This document shows, piece by piece, positions 19,410 to 28,459 of a DNA stretch of 64,000 bases; positions within the stretch are counted from its first letter, which is position 1, and every line of letters begins with the position of its first letter. The notes under the pieces are model-generated. The model had not been told where the DNA came from, did not search any database, and saw only the letters and a list, made by a program, of their open reading frames with translations. Position numbers and translations under genes: made by a program. Location of the stretch: contig RXJG01000004.1 in the NCBI GenBank assembly GCA_003963365.1, forward strand, positions 223,959 to 287,958, given 5' to 3'. The stretch comes from Sphingobacteriales bacterium. GTDB taxonomy: Bacteria > Bacteroidota > Bacteroidia > Chitinophagales > Chitinophagaceae.

Positions 19410-20690
19410 TTAATTAAAAAAGTTGGTTCCGGTATAAAAATTCAAATCTTCGAGACTGCTTAATTTGCTGAAGCGGATACCGTTAAGTTGAAGAATATTT
19501 TGTTTATACGAATCATAAAAATCCAGGAACTCCAGCAGGCTCAGGTTTCTTCGCTGGTAATTAAGCAGTACTTCATTGTTAAGCCTGTCAAAATCAGCCG
19601 CAAAAGAAGGATCTATCTTTTTATACATTTTATCTGCATCGATAGCTTTTTGCAATGACCGGAAAATATTTTCCTCCACCATTGCCTCTACGCTTTTTTG
19701 GATAGCCAGATTTGATTCGATCCCGAATTTGGCTGACTTTATATTACCCTGGTTACGGTTAAAAATAGGAATATCAATACTGAAACCTACAGAGTTGAAA
19801 TTATGTATATAGCTCCCCTGCTTATCATAGCCTAATGAAAGCGTAACATCCGGAACAGCAAGTGATTTCTGGTAATTATAATTTAACCGGCTAATGCGGG
19901 TATTGGTCTTTGCAATATGAAGATCGGTCCGGTTTTGATAAGCAGAATCCAGCAAAGCTGCGTAGGGATACTGCATCGGGTTCAGGTTTTTTACAAGAGA
20001 ACCATCAACCTGCGGATCAATATGCACATTGGGCTGCACCTGCAGGATTAACCTAAGTACAGACTCAGCATCATTGATCTGATTAATAAGAGCTAAATAT
20101 TCAACTTGCAAACTGTATAGCTGAGCTTTTACCCTTACTACTTCCCTTTCTGAGATATATGCTTTCTCTTTTTGCTTTTCAAATGCGGTAACAACTACTT
20201 GTAAAGCATCTATTTCCTTATCATAAACCTGTGCGGATTGCTTCAGGAAATAGATGTTAAAAAAGCTGGTTCGCAGTGAATATTTTAAAGTACGCAGCAG
20301 GTCAAAAAACTGGTCTTCAGAAAGCTGTGCATTGGCTTCGACCAGTTTAATTTGTTTATTGCGCTTATGTGCCAGTATAACTAATTGCGACAATTGTGAG
20401 GCCAGCTCACCGCCCTCCTGGTCTGCCCCCTGGGCAAAGAACTTTTTTGAAACCGTGTTATAAAGACCACTCTCAATGGCTATGTTGGGATTAGGATACA
20501 ACCTCGCTTGTATGATAAGCGCTTTTTGTGCATCAATATTATATTTCTGCGCAAGCAGTAACAGGTTTTTTTGAATAAACATAGCTTCTGCTTCCGGTAA
20601 TTTCAACGTCAAAGTGTCCGTCTTTGGTTGAGCCTGTGTCCTTAGACTGTAAAAAAAGATTATAAAAACCAGGACAATTATTTTTTTCAT
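19410..20690 (-). CDS. CzcC/CusC-type outer-membrane efflux protein (second operon)
   Basis: 426 residues with a signal peptide ending TQAQ. It has two OEP/TolC repeats, with LKLPEAEAMFIQKNLLLLAQ in the first and SVGFSIDIPIFNRNQGNIKS in the second. It forms the exit duct of the second pump and is the first structural gene of that operon. The 236 bp upstream hold a tandem 21-bp repeat. Confidence 0.85.
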   Translation of the reverse strand: MKKIIVLVFIIFFYSLRTQAQPKTDTLTLKLPEAEAMFIQKNLLLLAQKYNIDAQKALIIQARLYPNPNIAIESGLYNTVSKKFFAQGADQEGGELASQLSQLVILAHKRNKQIKLVEANAQLSEDQFFDLLRTLKYSLRTSFFNIYFLKQSAQVYDKEIDALQVVVTAFEKQKEKAYISEREVVRVKAQLYSLQVEYLALINQINDAESVLRLILQVQPNVHIDPQVDGSLVKNLNPMQYPYAALLDSAYQNRTDLHIAKTNTRISRLNYNYQKSLAVPDVTLSLGYDKQGSYIHNFNSVGFSIDIPIFNRNQGNIKSAKFGIESNLAIQKSVEAMVEENIFRSLQKAIDADKMYKKIDPSFAADFDRLNNEVLLNYQRRNLSLLEFLDFYDSYKQNILQLNGIRFSKLSSLEDLNFYTGTNFFN

Positions 20691-20811
20691 TCAATCGGTA
20701 TTTGTGATTAGTTGGTTAAATATTTATTCTATAAGCTTCCAAAAGCATAAAGCATTACAAGGATTTAAACTATTATTTGCGCCGGACGCCCGTCACCTGA
20801 CCATTGTTTGA

Positions 20812-20855
20812 TTAAGTAACTAAATAAGCAAGCGTTAAGTAACTAAATAAGCAAG
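20812..20855. repeat. Perfect 21-bp tandem direct repeat upstream of the second efflux operon
   Basis: Two identical 21-bp copies, 20812-20832 and 20835-20855, are separated by 2 bp (period 23, about two helical turns). They lie between the 132-residue gene and the outer-membrane gene, about 120-165 bp before the latter's ATG. Position and helical phasing fit tandem sites for a DNA-binding protein (inference). Confidence 0.6.
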
Positions 20856-20926
20856 GGTATTACACCTGGTGAAAATTATCATAACTACTCCGGCTTTTCC
20901 TGGTAACTGCAAAAAAAGCACTAATC

Positions 20927-21325
20927 CTATATACTGTGTTCGGGAGGCGGAGAAGCAGTTTGCAACGAGTGAGAAATAATATTGCTGTTATATATGATCT
21001 TTGTTTTTTTAGCAGACAGATAAAAAGGAGTTGAATAGCCGGCATATTTGCTATTTATAGTAAACTCCAATTGACAGGTTTTGACAATATTTTTACCACC
21101 ATCATGATTATGATTCTCGGTGCAGGTGAAAATATCTTTTTGACCATATTCTGCTTCAACAATAAATTCAATAAACGTTTCGGTAGGATCTTTTCCTGTT
21201 ATCTTTTGTTCAAAAGAATTGAAATCATCGCCAAAAACCGGATAGGTGCCAACACTCACATTCAGTAACTGAAGTGCTGTGAAAAAAATGACGAACTTTC
21301 TTAAATAATTTTTAATTGCACACAT
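20927..21325 (-). CDS. Small exported protein of unknown function heading the second efflux operon
   Basis: 132 residues with an N-terminal hydrophobic segment (about 8-25). The mature part has a CTENHNHDGG motif, a second Cys (KTC) and the ending PPPEHSI. Cys/His clusters and a Pro-rich end recall the small exported proteins that often precede czc and copper loci in Bacteroidota, but I do not recognise a named family. The His/Cys cluster could bind the pumped metal. It runs in the same direction as the efflux operon, and its own -7 box lies just upstream. Confidence 0.6.
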   Translation of the reverse strand: MCAIKNYLRKFVIFFTALQLLNVSVGTYPVFGDDFNSFEQKITGKDPTETFIEFIVEAEYGQKDIFTCTENHNHDGGKNIVKTCQLEFTINSKYAGYSTPFYLSAKKTKIIYNSNIISHSLQTASPPPEHSI

Positions 21326-21332
21326 TCCGCTG

Positions 21333-21340
21333 CAAATTTA
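21333..21340 (-). promoter_or_regulatory. Bacteroidota -7 box before the 132-residue gene
   Basis: Read on the minus strand, TAAATTTG matches TAnnTTTG, 8 bp before the ATG at 21325, which would give an almost leaderless mRNA. Confidence 0.35.
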
Positions 21341-21491
21341 AAATCAATACCGGAGGAATATCTATTTAAAATATAAACGAATTGTTAAGAAGGGTTTAAT
21401 TATAAACGGGCTTATGCTTTTGCTAATCCTTGGTAGTTAGTAAGAATTTCAACAGACTTCATTAATACAATCGTTTCTATCAAATAAAAAA

Positions 21492-21508
21492 CCCTCCATT
21501 GCGGAGGG
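21492..21508 (-). terminator. Terminator after the large metalloprotease gene
   Basis: CCCTCC/GGAGGG stem with a 5-nt loop. On the minus strand it is followed by a run of six T, 25 bp past the stop of the protease gene. T-rich sequence also follows on the plus strand, so it may work both ways. Confidence 0.75.
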
Positions 21509-21533
21509 CTTCTTTTTGGAGGTGTTCTTATAA

Positions 21534-24122
21534 TTATTTTACCGCTAATGCTTTTTCAATAATGAAACTTAACTGGGCACGGTGTGCTTTTGTTTGTTCG
21601 TTTGGTGAAACTGCTGTCGCTAATAAAGTTTTTACTTTCTTCAGCGTGTTTAATGCGGCCGCTTTGGTTGGGTTATCATAACCTCTTCCGTCGGTAGCAA
21701 TGCCGGCGACGCCTTTTACAAATTCAGTCTGCAGATTTTGACGGTATAAGTTTACATTACCTGTTTTATCTGCATCAAAAATTGCTTTTACTAAATCATT
21801 CATTACATCAGCTACAGAATAAGTATTGCCGTATAAAGAAGAAGTACTGTAGCGTTGAGCAGTTACCGGGTTTAATAATGCAGCCAGTACGTTCATTTGT
21901 AAAGCCATTACAGTGTTTTGTGGTTTTGGATCTTCAGTACCACCAAAGAAGTTATAACCACGACGTTGTAATTGCAGGTAAGGGAATACCTGTGCATCTG
22001 CATCAAATGCATTTGGAGCAAATAAATATTTACTCAGAAAATCCATTGCTTTCTTTTGATAAGCAACTGGTACGGGGGTAAATGGTTTGTTAGTTGAATT
22101 TTGCTCAGGGAAACTTCTGTCAACATACACACCACCAATATAACGGCTTACAGCATAGGCCATACTTGCCCGTTGACCATTTAGTGTACCATAACGGGCT
22201 CTTAATTCCTGGTATGATTGACCTGGTTTAGTGTACTTCGCTTTCAGTTTGCCCATTAAATTGTTTACGAGTTTGAAACGGTCTTCTGCATAAGCCACCA
22301 TGTCATTACTCATATCATTTACATTCACTCTCGGATCAATACCACTTCCAATGCTGCGCATATCATCTGCATCATTACCAAAAGCTAATTTTGGATCGGT
22401 GCTTCTTGCCAGTATTTTATTTAAGCCAGCTTCTTCTTCATCTTCACTAAATGGAGTATAACCATATTCAATCGCCCAGATATCATAAGGACCGGCTTTG
22501 GTAGTGTAATAGTCACCCTGCTTGTTTCTGTCTAATGAAACATTGATAGCAGGATAATCCATCACTGATCCCTGCAGACCAATTGAACGGGTGATTGATT
22601 TATTATTTACTTCTGCAGGACTCAACATCTGGCTTGCTTTCATGTTATGATTCAAACCAAGTGTATGACCCATTTCATGCATGATCAGGTAATAAAGGAA
22701 CTGCTTGTGCATTTCACCGATCTCTTTTGTATCAGCACCGGCAGCATCCAATGCAGTTAAACCGGCAGTATATTGTTCTTTTAATTCTTTGGCCATAGTA
22801 CAGGTTGCCCAATGGCTGCGTTGTGCCGGTGTTAAGAACTGGTATGTTGGATCTTTTTCAATTTGGCCAATTGGTGTTACAGAAGGGCCGCCATTGTACA
22901 GTTCATCGAAAATTGGAGTAGCGCTGCCACTAAACCATTCTACAGTAATATCAGCCCCCAGTATTTGCCCGGTGTTTGGATTCACAAAGCTGGGCCCGAT
23001 AGCACCGTATTGAGGATAGGCTGAAGATACCCAGCGGATCACATTATAACGGATATCTGCAGGGTCCCAGTCAGCATCATCTGGCATAATCTTCATCACA
23101 ACCGCATTTTTAAATCCCGCTTTTTCAAACGCTTCATTCCACTTTTCACCGGCTTCTTTAATTGTTTGACGGTACTCCACCGGCGTTGTATTCTCAATCC
23201 AGAAAGTGATGGGTTCAACCGGTTCACTTAGTGCTGCAGTAGGGTCTTTCTTTTTCAAATACCAGCGATTGATAATGTCTTTAAAATTTACCGGTTTAAC
23301 AGTAGTGAGGTTATCAATTTCCTGTGTAAAATAGCCAACCCTTGGATCATCCCTTCTTGGCCGGAAATCATTAACGGGCATCTCAATAAAGGAATGCTGC
23401 AAACGTACCCTTACATAACGGGCATCGGTAATATCTTTGCCGCCACCATTAAAGGGGTATGGGTTATCATAGGCAAGGTCAACAGTTACATCTGTATTGT
23501 TAGGGAATGAACGAATAACGCTGTATTTTGATTTGCCTGGATTTAATCCGCCTAAGTTAAAAACAGCACCCGGAGGTAAACCGGGAGGAAATAAGGGCTT
23601 TACCTGGTCCAGTTTTTCGCTGATGAATAAAGCATCCGCATTAATTAGGTAACCGGTTGAATCTTCTGCACCTACTTTATCACTGTAAAATACTGCTTCA
23701 GGTACGTCTACATTAGCTGCTTTGCTAACCGCATTATTTTTATCGTACCAGAAACTGGTATTCACCTGTGAGAACTCAATCTTATCAAAGGCTTTCTTTA
23801 TTTTAAAAACCCATGTTGTACGGATCATATTCTGGTTTAAGAACAAGGATGTAGGACCGCTGATTGAAAAACTCTGGTAAATATATTCTTTACCCAACTG
23901 GTTTTTCTTAATGAATAGCTGTACACTACCCGTCGCAGTGTCCTGGTAAATGGTAAATAAACCATCAATCTTTTTTGAACCTTTTACTTTGTCGGCAACA
24001 GGGTTAGCCTTTTTAGGTTTGGCCGTATCTGCTGGTGCACCGGTAGTTTTGGCGCCATTTTGAGCATAACTGCCTGCACTAAAGGCCGCAGTAATGACAA
24101 GCATTACAAATATTCGTTTCAT
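21534..24122 (-). CDS. Secreted zinc-dependent metalloprotease (DUF5117/DUF4953 type)
   Basis: 862 residues with a signal peptide (cleavage after SYAQ). The metzincin zinc site HEMGHTLGLNHN lies at about residues 480-491, followed by a Met-turn candidate in GSVMDYPAINV. This matches the large Bacteroidota/Gemmatimonadota family with DUF5118, DUF5117 and DUF4953 regions. The protein should be exported to the periplasm or beyond; it lacks an obvious T9SS tail. The substrate is unknown. It is transcribed alone, with a clear terminator downstream. Confidence 0.85.
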   Translation of the reverse strand: MKRIFVMLVITAAFSAGSYAQNGAKTTGAPADTAKPKKANPVADKVKGSKKIDGLFTIYQDTATGSVQLFIKKNQLGKEYIYQSFSISGPTSLFLNQNMIRTTWVFKIKKAFDKIEFSQVNTSFWYDKNNAVSKAANVDVPEAVFYSDKVGAEDSTGYLINADALFISEKLDQVKPLFPPGLPPGAVFNLGGLNPGKSKYSVIRSFPNNTDVTVDLAYDNPYPFNGGGKDITDARYVRVRLQHSFIEMPVNDFRPRRDDPRVGYFTQEIDNLTTVKPVNFKDIINRWYLKKKDPTAALSEPVEPITFWIENTTPVEYRQTIKEAGEKWNEAFEKAGFKNAVVMKIMPDDADWDPADIRYNVIRWVSSAYPQYGAIGPSFVNPNTGQILGADITVEWFSGSATPIFDELYNGGPSVTPIGQIEKDPTYQFLTPAQRSHWATCTMAKELKEQYTAGLTALDAAGADTKEIGEMHKQFLYYLIMHEMGHTLGLNHNMKASQMLSPAEVNNKSITRSIGLQGSVMDYPAINVSLDRNKQGDYYTTKAGPYDIWAIEYGYTPFSEDEEEAGLNKILARSTDPKLAFGNDADDMRSIGSGIDPRVNVNDMSNDMVAYAEDRFKLVNNLMGKLKAKYTKPGQSYQELRARYGTLNGQRASMAYAVSRYIGGVYVDRSFPEQNSTNKPFTPVPVAYQKKAMDFLSKYLFAPNAFDADAQVFPYLQLQRRGYNFFGGTEDPKPQNTVMALQMNVLAALLNPVTAQRYSTSSLYGNTYSVADVMNDLVKAIFDADKTGNVNLYRQNLQTEFVKGVAGIATDGRGYDNPTKAAALNTLKKVKTLLATAVSPNEQTKAHRAQLSFIIEKALAVK

Positions 24123-24238
24123 GTTTTGTGTATTTAAAAAATATAAGTTTTGAAAATAAACATACTAAGGCTCTGCCGGTCAGGAAAACTTGACAGGCGT
24201 AATTTTTCAGGGATGAGCGTTATTCTTTAAAGGTGTAT

Positions 24239-25513
24239 TTAGAGTTTTTTCAATTTTACGCTTTCGATACGGGTGTCGGAAACGTTCAATATGTCAAACT
24301 CGTAATTGTCAATAATGATTCTTTCTTTTTGCTGCGGGATGGTTTCATGATGGGCAATGATATAACCAGAAAGCGTTTCTGATTCATCATCTTTCAATTC
24401 AAAACCATATTTTTCATTCAGGTAATCTACCTCTAATCTTCCGCTAAAAATAAATTCATCTTCACTGATCTGTTTCTCTACAAATTCTTCTGTATCATAT
24501 TCATCATGTATTTCGCCAAAAATTTCTTCCAGCAAATCTTCCATCGTTACAATACCACTGGTGCCACCAAACTCATCCACCACCCAGGCAATACTTTTTC
24601 TTTCCTTGGTGAATTTATTAATCAGATCCGTAACACCCATGCTTTCGGGAACTGCCGGAATGGGCAATAAAATATCTTTTATTTGCACCGGACTTTTGAA
24701 CAGATCCAGCTGGTGAATATAACCCAGTATGTTATCAATATTATCTTCATACACCACCAGTTTACTGAGCTTGGTATCAATAAACTTTTTTCTCACGGCT
24801 TCCATATTGCTGCTTATTTCAATCGCTTCCACTTCTTTACGGGGTATTAAACAACTGCGTACCTTAACCATTGGCAGCGATAAGGCATTTTCAAACATTT
24901 CCGTATCAAATTCCTCACTTGACTGTTCGTTTTCTTTACTCTGCTGAATAAAATTTTCCAAATCAACCCGGCTGAATACTTCTTTCGTTTCACTCATACG
25001 GATATTGAAAAGATATTTTAAAATCCATTGAGAAACCAGGACGAAAAACGAAGCAATAGGATTGAGCAGTGAATAGAATAATTGTATCAGTGGTGAAAGT
25101 ATACTCAGCAGGGTAACATTTTTAGCCCTGAAAATGGCTTTGGGAATGAACTCTCCAAAAATGAGAATAAGAAAGGAGGAAAGAACCGTTTCAAAAACAA
25201 ACTTAATTACATTAATAGAGGAGTGCCAGCTACCCGGTATTCTTTGGGCAACCCAATTCCATGCCGGTGCAAAAAGATTACTCACCAGTAAGCCATACAC
25301 TACCAGGAAAATATTCAGACCAATAAGTGTGGTGCCAATAAACTTGGCAGGTTTTTCCATAAAAGCAGAGATAACCCGGCCACTGTAAAGACCCTGCTTT
25401 TTTTTGAGTTCGATAGAAAGTTTATTAGCAGATACAAAAGCAATTTCAATACCGGCAAAAAAACCTATTAGCAGGATGGAAACAATAATGGCTATTAAGG
25501 TGTACAAATCCAT
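24239..25513 (-). CDS. CNNM/CorC-type membrane protein (DUF21, CBS pair, CorC_HlyC domain)
   Basis: 424 residues. The N-terminal DUF21 domain has four hydrophobic helices and starts LIGFFAGIEIAFVSANKL, with FGEFIPKAIF as a family signature. A CBS pair (about 200-320; VDEFGGTSGIVTMEDLLEEI) and a C-terminal CorC_HlyC domain (about 340-424) follow. Members are linked to Mg2+/Co2+ transport, and the Bacteroidota relative GldE is linked to gliding. GldE is a possible identity but cannot be separated from the other paralogues here. Confidence 0.8.
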   Translation of the reverse strand: MDLYTLIAIIVSILLIGFFAGIEIAFVSANKLSIELKKKQGLYSGRVISAFMEKPAKFIGTTLIGLNIFLVVYGLLVSNLFAPAWNWVAQRIPGSWHSSINVIKFVFETVLSSFLILIFGEFIPKAIFRAKNVTLLSILSPLIQLFYSLLNPIASFFVLVSQWILKYLFNIRMSETKEVFSRVDLENFIQQSKENEQSSEEFDTEMFENALSLPMVKVRSCLIPRKEVEAIEISSNMEAVRKKFIDTKLSKLVVYEDNIDNILGYIHQLDLFKSPVQIKDILLPIPAVPESMGVTDLINKFTKERKSIAWVVDEFGGTSGIVTMEDLLEEIFGEIHDEYDTEEFVEKQISEDEFIFSGRLEVDYLNEKYGFELKDDESETLSGYIIAHHETIPQQKERIIIDNYEFDILNVSDTRIESVKLKKL

Positions 25514-25599
25514 AGGTCAAAAATAGTTATTTAGTTCTAAGTTCCCTGTTTAAGGTTTTGGTTCAGCTGCCACTACCTTTTAACCAGGTGAAAGGAAAC

Positions 25600-26181
25600 T
25601 CAGGAACCATCATTCAAAAATTTACCCACCACCTGTTCTGCTTCCTGGCAGGCATGGCCCAGTTCATCATTAACGATTACTTTATTAAAATGATCTTTGA
25701 AAGAAATTTCATAAGAAGCTTTGTTTACCCTGGCTGCCAATGATTCGTTGGTTTCCGTTCCCCTTCCTTCCAGCCTTTTTTTTAATTCCTCCACCGATGG
25801 CGGCTGAATAAAAATGGAGAGTGTTTGTTCGGGATATTGCTGCTGCACATGAATGGCTCCTTTAACATCAATGTCCAGTATCGGCACCTGGTGCTTATGC
25901 CATATACGATCCAGTTCATTTTTAAGTGTTCCATAATATTTTCCTTCATACACCATTTCCCATTCAACAAATTCGTTGCGCTGAATTTTTTCTTTGAAAT
26001 TATCTGCAGAAATAAAATAATAATCCACCCCATTTCTTTCATTACCTCTTGGCGGGCGGGTGGCAGCAGAAACAGAAAAAGCCAATTGTGGAAACACATT
26101 CATTAAATGCCGGGTGATGGATGTTTTACCCGAACCCGACGGGGCAGTGATGATGATGATTTTGTTTTGTTGGGTAGCCAT
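25600..26181 (-). CDS. gmk: Guanylate kinase
   Basis: 193 residues from the ATG at 26181; the frame extends 24 codons upstream but without family similarity. It has P-loop APSGSGKTS, GMP-binding TRPPRGNERNGVDYYF and lid SxxELKKRLEGRGTE. It phosphorylates GMP to GDP in the cytoplasm. The length is typical. The HTH gene lies 25 bp upstream in the same direction, so the two may be co-transcribed. Confidence 0.93.
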   Translation of the reverse strand: MATQQNKIIIITAPSGSGKTSITRHLMNVFPQLAFSVSAATRPPRGNERNGVDYYFISADNFKEKIQRNEFVEWEMVYEGKYYGTLKNELDRIWHKHQVPILDIDVKGAIHVQQQYPEQTLSIFIQPPSVEELKKRLEGRGTETNESLAARVNKASYEISFKDHFNKVIVNDELGHACQEAEQVVGKFLNDGS

Positions 26182-26206
26182 GTGCAAAGAAAAGAAATTT
26201 GTTGCA

Positions 26207-26569
26207 TTACTCCTTTGGCGGCTGCTGACCAGTTTTGCTGATGATACCGGCAATTTCTTTTAACTGTGCTATGGGTAATTGAGTGAGTGTTTCTTTCAAT
26301 TTAAAATCAATCAGCTCACCGGTAAGTGTATTAAGCGGATGGGTTTCGCTGAGTTTATTTTTTTTGTTGGGTGTATATAAAAACAATTCGTTGGGAGTGC
26401 AGTACAACGATGAACAAAGCATTTCAATATGTTTCATCTTTAACGTGGGGCTGGTGCCGCTTACAATTTTCTTTGCGGTTTGTGGCGTAAATCCTTCCTG
26501 TGTTAAGAAGTAATAAGGATTATCAATACCACGGGCTTTGAATATTGGGTCTAAATGTACACGAAGCAT
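26207..26569 (-). CDS. Cro/CI-type helix-turn-helix protein
   Basis: 120 residues. An N-terminal HTH (about 1-65) contains the recognition segment GFTPQTAKKIVSG followed by LKMKHIEMLCSSLYCTPNELF, the usual XRE third and fourth helices. The C-terminal ~50 residues are charged and have no recognised domain. No toxin partner or phage gene lies nearby, so it is more likely a chromosomal regulator or accessory DNA-binding protein. Confidence 0.7.
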   Translation of the reverse strand: MLRVHLDPIFKARGIDNPYYFLTQEGFTPQTAKKIVSGTSPTLKMKHIEMLCSSLYCTPNELFLYTPNKKNKLSETHPLNTLTGELIDFKLKETLTQLPIAQLKEIAGIISKTGQQPPKE

Positions 26570-26632
26570 ATTGAGATTTTTATGGGAGATAAAAGTACGA
26601 ATATAAAATCTATATCATCCGAACCCTTAATA

Positions 26633-27496
26633 TCAAATATTGGTTTCTTTCAACTGAGACGCCATTTGGCTTTTCTTATGCTCCAACTTTAGCTTCTTCA
26701 ACGCATCTTTTTTCAAGCCCAGTAACCATTCTTTAAAACCTTTGGCATCCACAAAGGGATGTTGTGTGTTGGGCTTACGGTTTTTTAATTTTTCAGCCTT
26801 TTCAAAAATATTACCGGCACCGGGATGATTGGTAATATTGACTGAAAGATTCTTCATCTTCAACAGGCGGTTAACACTGTTGAGATAAAGCTGTGTTTGT
26901 TTTACACCGGTAAAGTTTTGCCCGATACCGCCAAACATAAAAGCAGTATAACTTTTCTTTCCATCGTATACTTTAAACGCAAGTGACAGTACACCCGGCG
27001 TATGGCCGGGTGTTACATAAAAGTGCAGCACATTATTACCCAGCTTTAAGGAATCACCGTCGTTAATGGTCCAGTCACGTTTCATCTTTACTGTTTTGCT
27101 GGCATATTCATTATAGATGGTGCCATCAGCTACTTTCCAGTCATAATCCGTCATTCCCACACGGGCATGGGTAATTTTTTGCAGCGTATCGGCTCCTTCA
27201 AAATGGTCGTAATGGGCATGGGTGCAGAAAATATATTTAATCTGCATTGGATCAAAACCTAATTCTTTAACTGATTGCAGAATATGCACCGGGTATTTTC
27301 CATACGTGGCATCCAACAATACCAGCCCCTCATCGGTTACTAATAAATATGAACTCACAAAATCATTACCCACATAATACAGGTTATCGAAAATTTTGAA
27401 AGGAGGACCGGCTTTCACCGTATCGTATTCACCATATTGTGCTTTTGATAAAACAGAAAGGAAACAAAACAGGAAAGGCAGCAATAGTTTTTTCAT
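26633..27496 (-). CDS. Exported metallo-beta-lactamase-fold hydrolase (B3-like)
   Basis: 287 residues with a signal peptide ending SKAQ. The zinc motif THAHYDHFEGAD (about residues 89-100) gives HxHxDH, with further His in TPGHTPGVLS and NITNHPGAG. Spacing and the early LLVTDEGLVLLDATYG segment are those of class B3 enzymes and their relatives. Whether it hydrolyses beta-lactams is unknown, because many family members act on other substrates. It is periplasmic. Confidence 0.78.
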   Translation of the reverse strand: MKKLLLPFLFCFLSVLSKAQYGEYDTVKAGPPFKIFDNLYYVGNDFVSSYLLVTDEGLVLLDATYGKYPVHILQSVKELGFDPMQIKYIFCTHAHYDHFEGADTLQKITHARVGMTDYDWKVADGTIYNEYASKTVKMKRDWTINDGDSLKLGNNVLHFYVTPGHTPGVLSLAFKVYDGKKSYTAFMFGGIGQNFTGVKQTQLYLNSVNRLLKMKNLSVNITNHPGAGNIFEKAEKLKNRKPNTQHPFVDAKGFKEWLLGLKKDALKKLKLEHKKSQMASQLKETNI

Positions 27497-27537
27497 AGTT
27501 TGATTTATTCAATGCAAAGAAATAAATAAAAGGATTA

Positions 27538-27694
27538 CCAGCTACCACCACCACCAAAACTGCCGCCCAATTCGATATAAAGCCCGAATGCTGGTTGTTA
27601 CCCGTTTGCGCTTTGGTGCTACTGTTTTTTCAACTGCATTAATTCTTAAACGAATGTTTTGTTCTAGCGGAGTTCATGCAGCAGAATAGATTTC
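27538..27694 (-). pseudogene. Possible C-terminal scrap of a TPM-domain protein
   Basis: In the frame ending at 27538, the last residues read LGGSFGGGGSW then stop, the usual tail of Bacteroidota TPM (YgcG-like) proteins. A stop interrupts the frame about 18 codons upstream. A neighbouring frame carries basic sequence (INAVEKTVAPKRKRVT). It is probably a decayed fragment, but the stretch is short. Confidence 0.3.
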
Positions 27695-28147
27695 TTATTC
27701 TTTCTGTCTTATATATCTTTCTGTGTTGAGGCGGTTGATGTGCCGGGCTTCTATTTTTTCGATGCCCGTTTGAACGAGTGTATCTCCGCTGAGGGTAACG
27801 GTAAAATCAAAACGGTGTCCTTCCCATTCTTTGGCGTTGCAGTAATCAAGCAGTTCACTGTAGTTATTGCCATTGATGATACAACGGCCGCCACCTGCTG
27901 AAAAATCTGTGGTGTCTTTACGCAGGGTGTGTGTTAAAAAAGCAAAATGAGTAGGAGTGATGATTTTGATAAAAGATTTGTCTTTGGTATAATCCGTAAC
28001 AGTAGTATCGCCGTTTTCAATTAGGGTACCAGTTAATAATTTCCATGTGCCGGTGATATTGCCTGATGCCTGTTCATTTTTTGCCGGTTGCTGACAGGAA
28101 GTGAATATAAAAATTACTAATAGCGAAAAGAGGAAGGTTGATTTCAT
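27695..28147 (-). CDS. Small lipocalin-like lipoprotein
   Basis: 150 residues with a lipoprotein signal (lipobox IFTSC). The mature part has GTWKLLTGTLIENGDTT near the start and CNAKEWEGHRFDFTVTLSGD, GGRCI and IEKIEARHINRLN later. This matches small lipocalin-like proteins of Bacteroidota that form an 8-stranded barrel. No ligand is known. It is anchored in the periplasm or outer membrane. Confidence 0.65.
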   Translation of the reverse strand: MKSTFLFSLLVIFIFTSCQQPAKNEQASGNITGTWKLLTGTLIENGDTTVTDYTKDKSFIKIITPTHFAFLTHTLRKDTTDFSAGGGRCIINGNNYSELLDYCNAKEWEGHRFDFTVTLSGDTLVQTGIEKIEARHINRLNTERYIRQKE

Positions 28148-28185
28148 GCAATGAGTGTTGGTGTTAGAAAAACTAAGCTAATTCA

Positions 28186-28338
28186 ATGATTGCAAAGCAG
28201 CAAAAGATTTTGATGAAGAAAGCGTTGACTGTAATTGCAGCAGGTGCAAACGTGAATAATGAAGTGACAGATGTAAAAGATGCACCGCCACACGTAAAAT
28301 ACAAACCGACGAATGTAAAATACGAGGTGAAAACCTGA
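28186..28338 (+). CDS. Possible 50-residue small ORF
   Basis: An ATG frame of 50 codons in the 312-bp gap between two minus-strand genes. It has a basic start and a hydrophobic centre (KKALTVIAAGANVN), then a tail with repeated Val-Lys-Tyr units (HVKYKP, NVKYEV). No family was recognised and no -7 box was found upstream. The repeated VK-Y codons may reflect a short DNA repeat rather than protein selection. The rest of the gap shows nothing. Confidence 0.2.
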   Translation: MIAKQQKILMKKALTVIAAGANVNNEVTDVKDAPPHVKYKPTNVKYEVKT

Positions 28339-28459
28339 AAAAATGAGTTGTTGAAGTTTACAAGAGACAAGGTGGCGTGAAGTTGGATGTTTGTTCATTG
28401 TTCCGGGTGGTGGGGACACCGACCGGTTAGAAAAAAGTTGTTCCTCTTCTTTATTGAAT

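Noticed and set aside
26182..26253. N-terminal extension of guanylate kinase
   Set aside because: The extra codons overlap the HTH gene and show no similarity; the ATG at 26181 gives the family length.
26207..26569. Antitoxin or phage repressor role for the HTH protein
   Set aside because: No toxin, phage or mobile gene lies nearby; its neighbours are gmk and an MBL-fold hydrolase.
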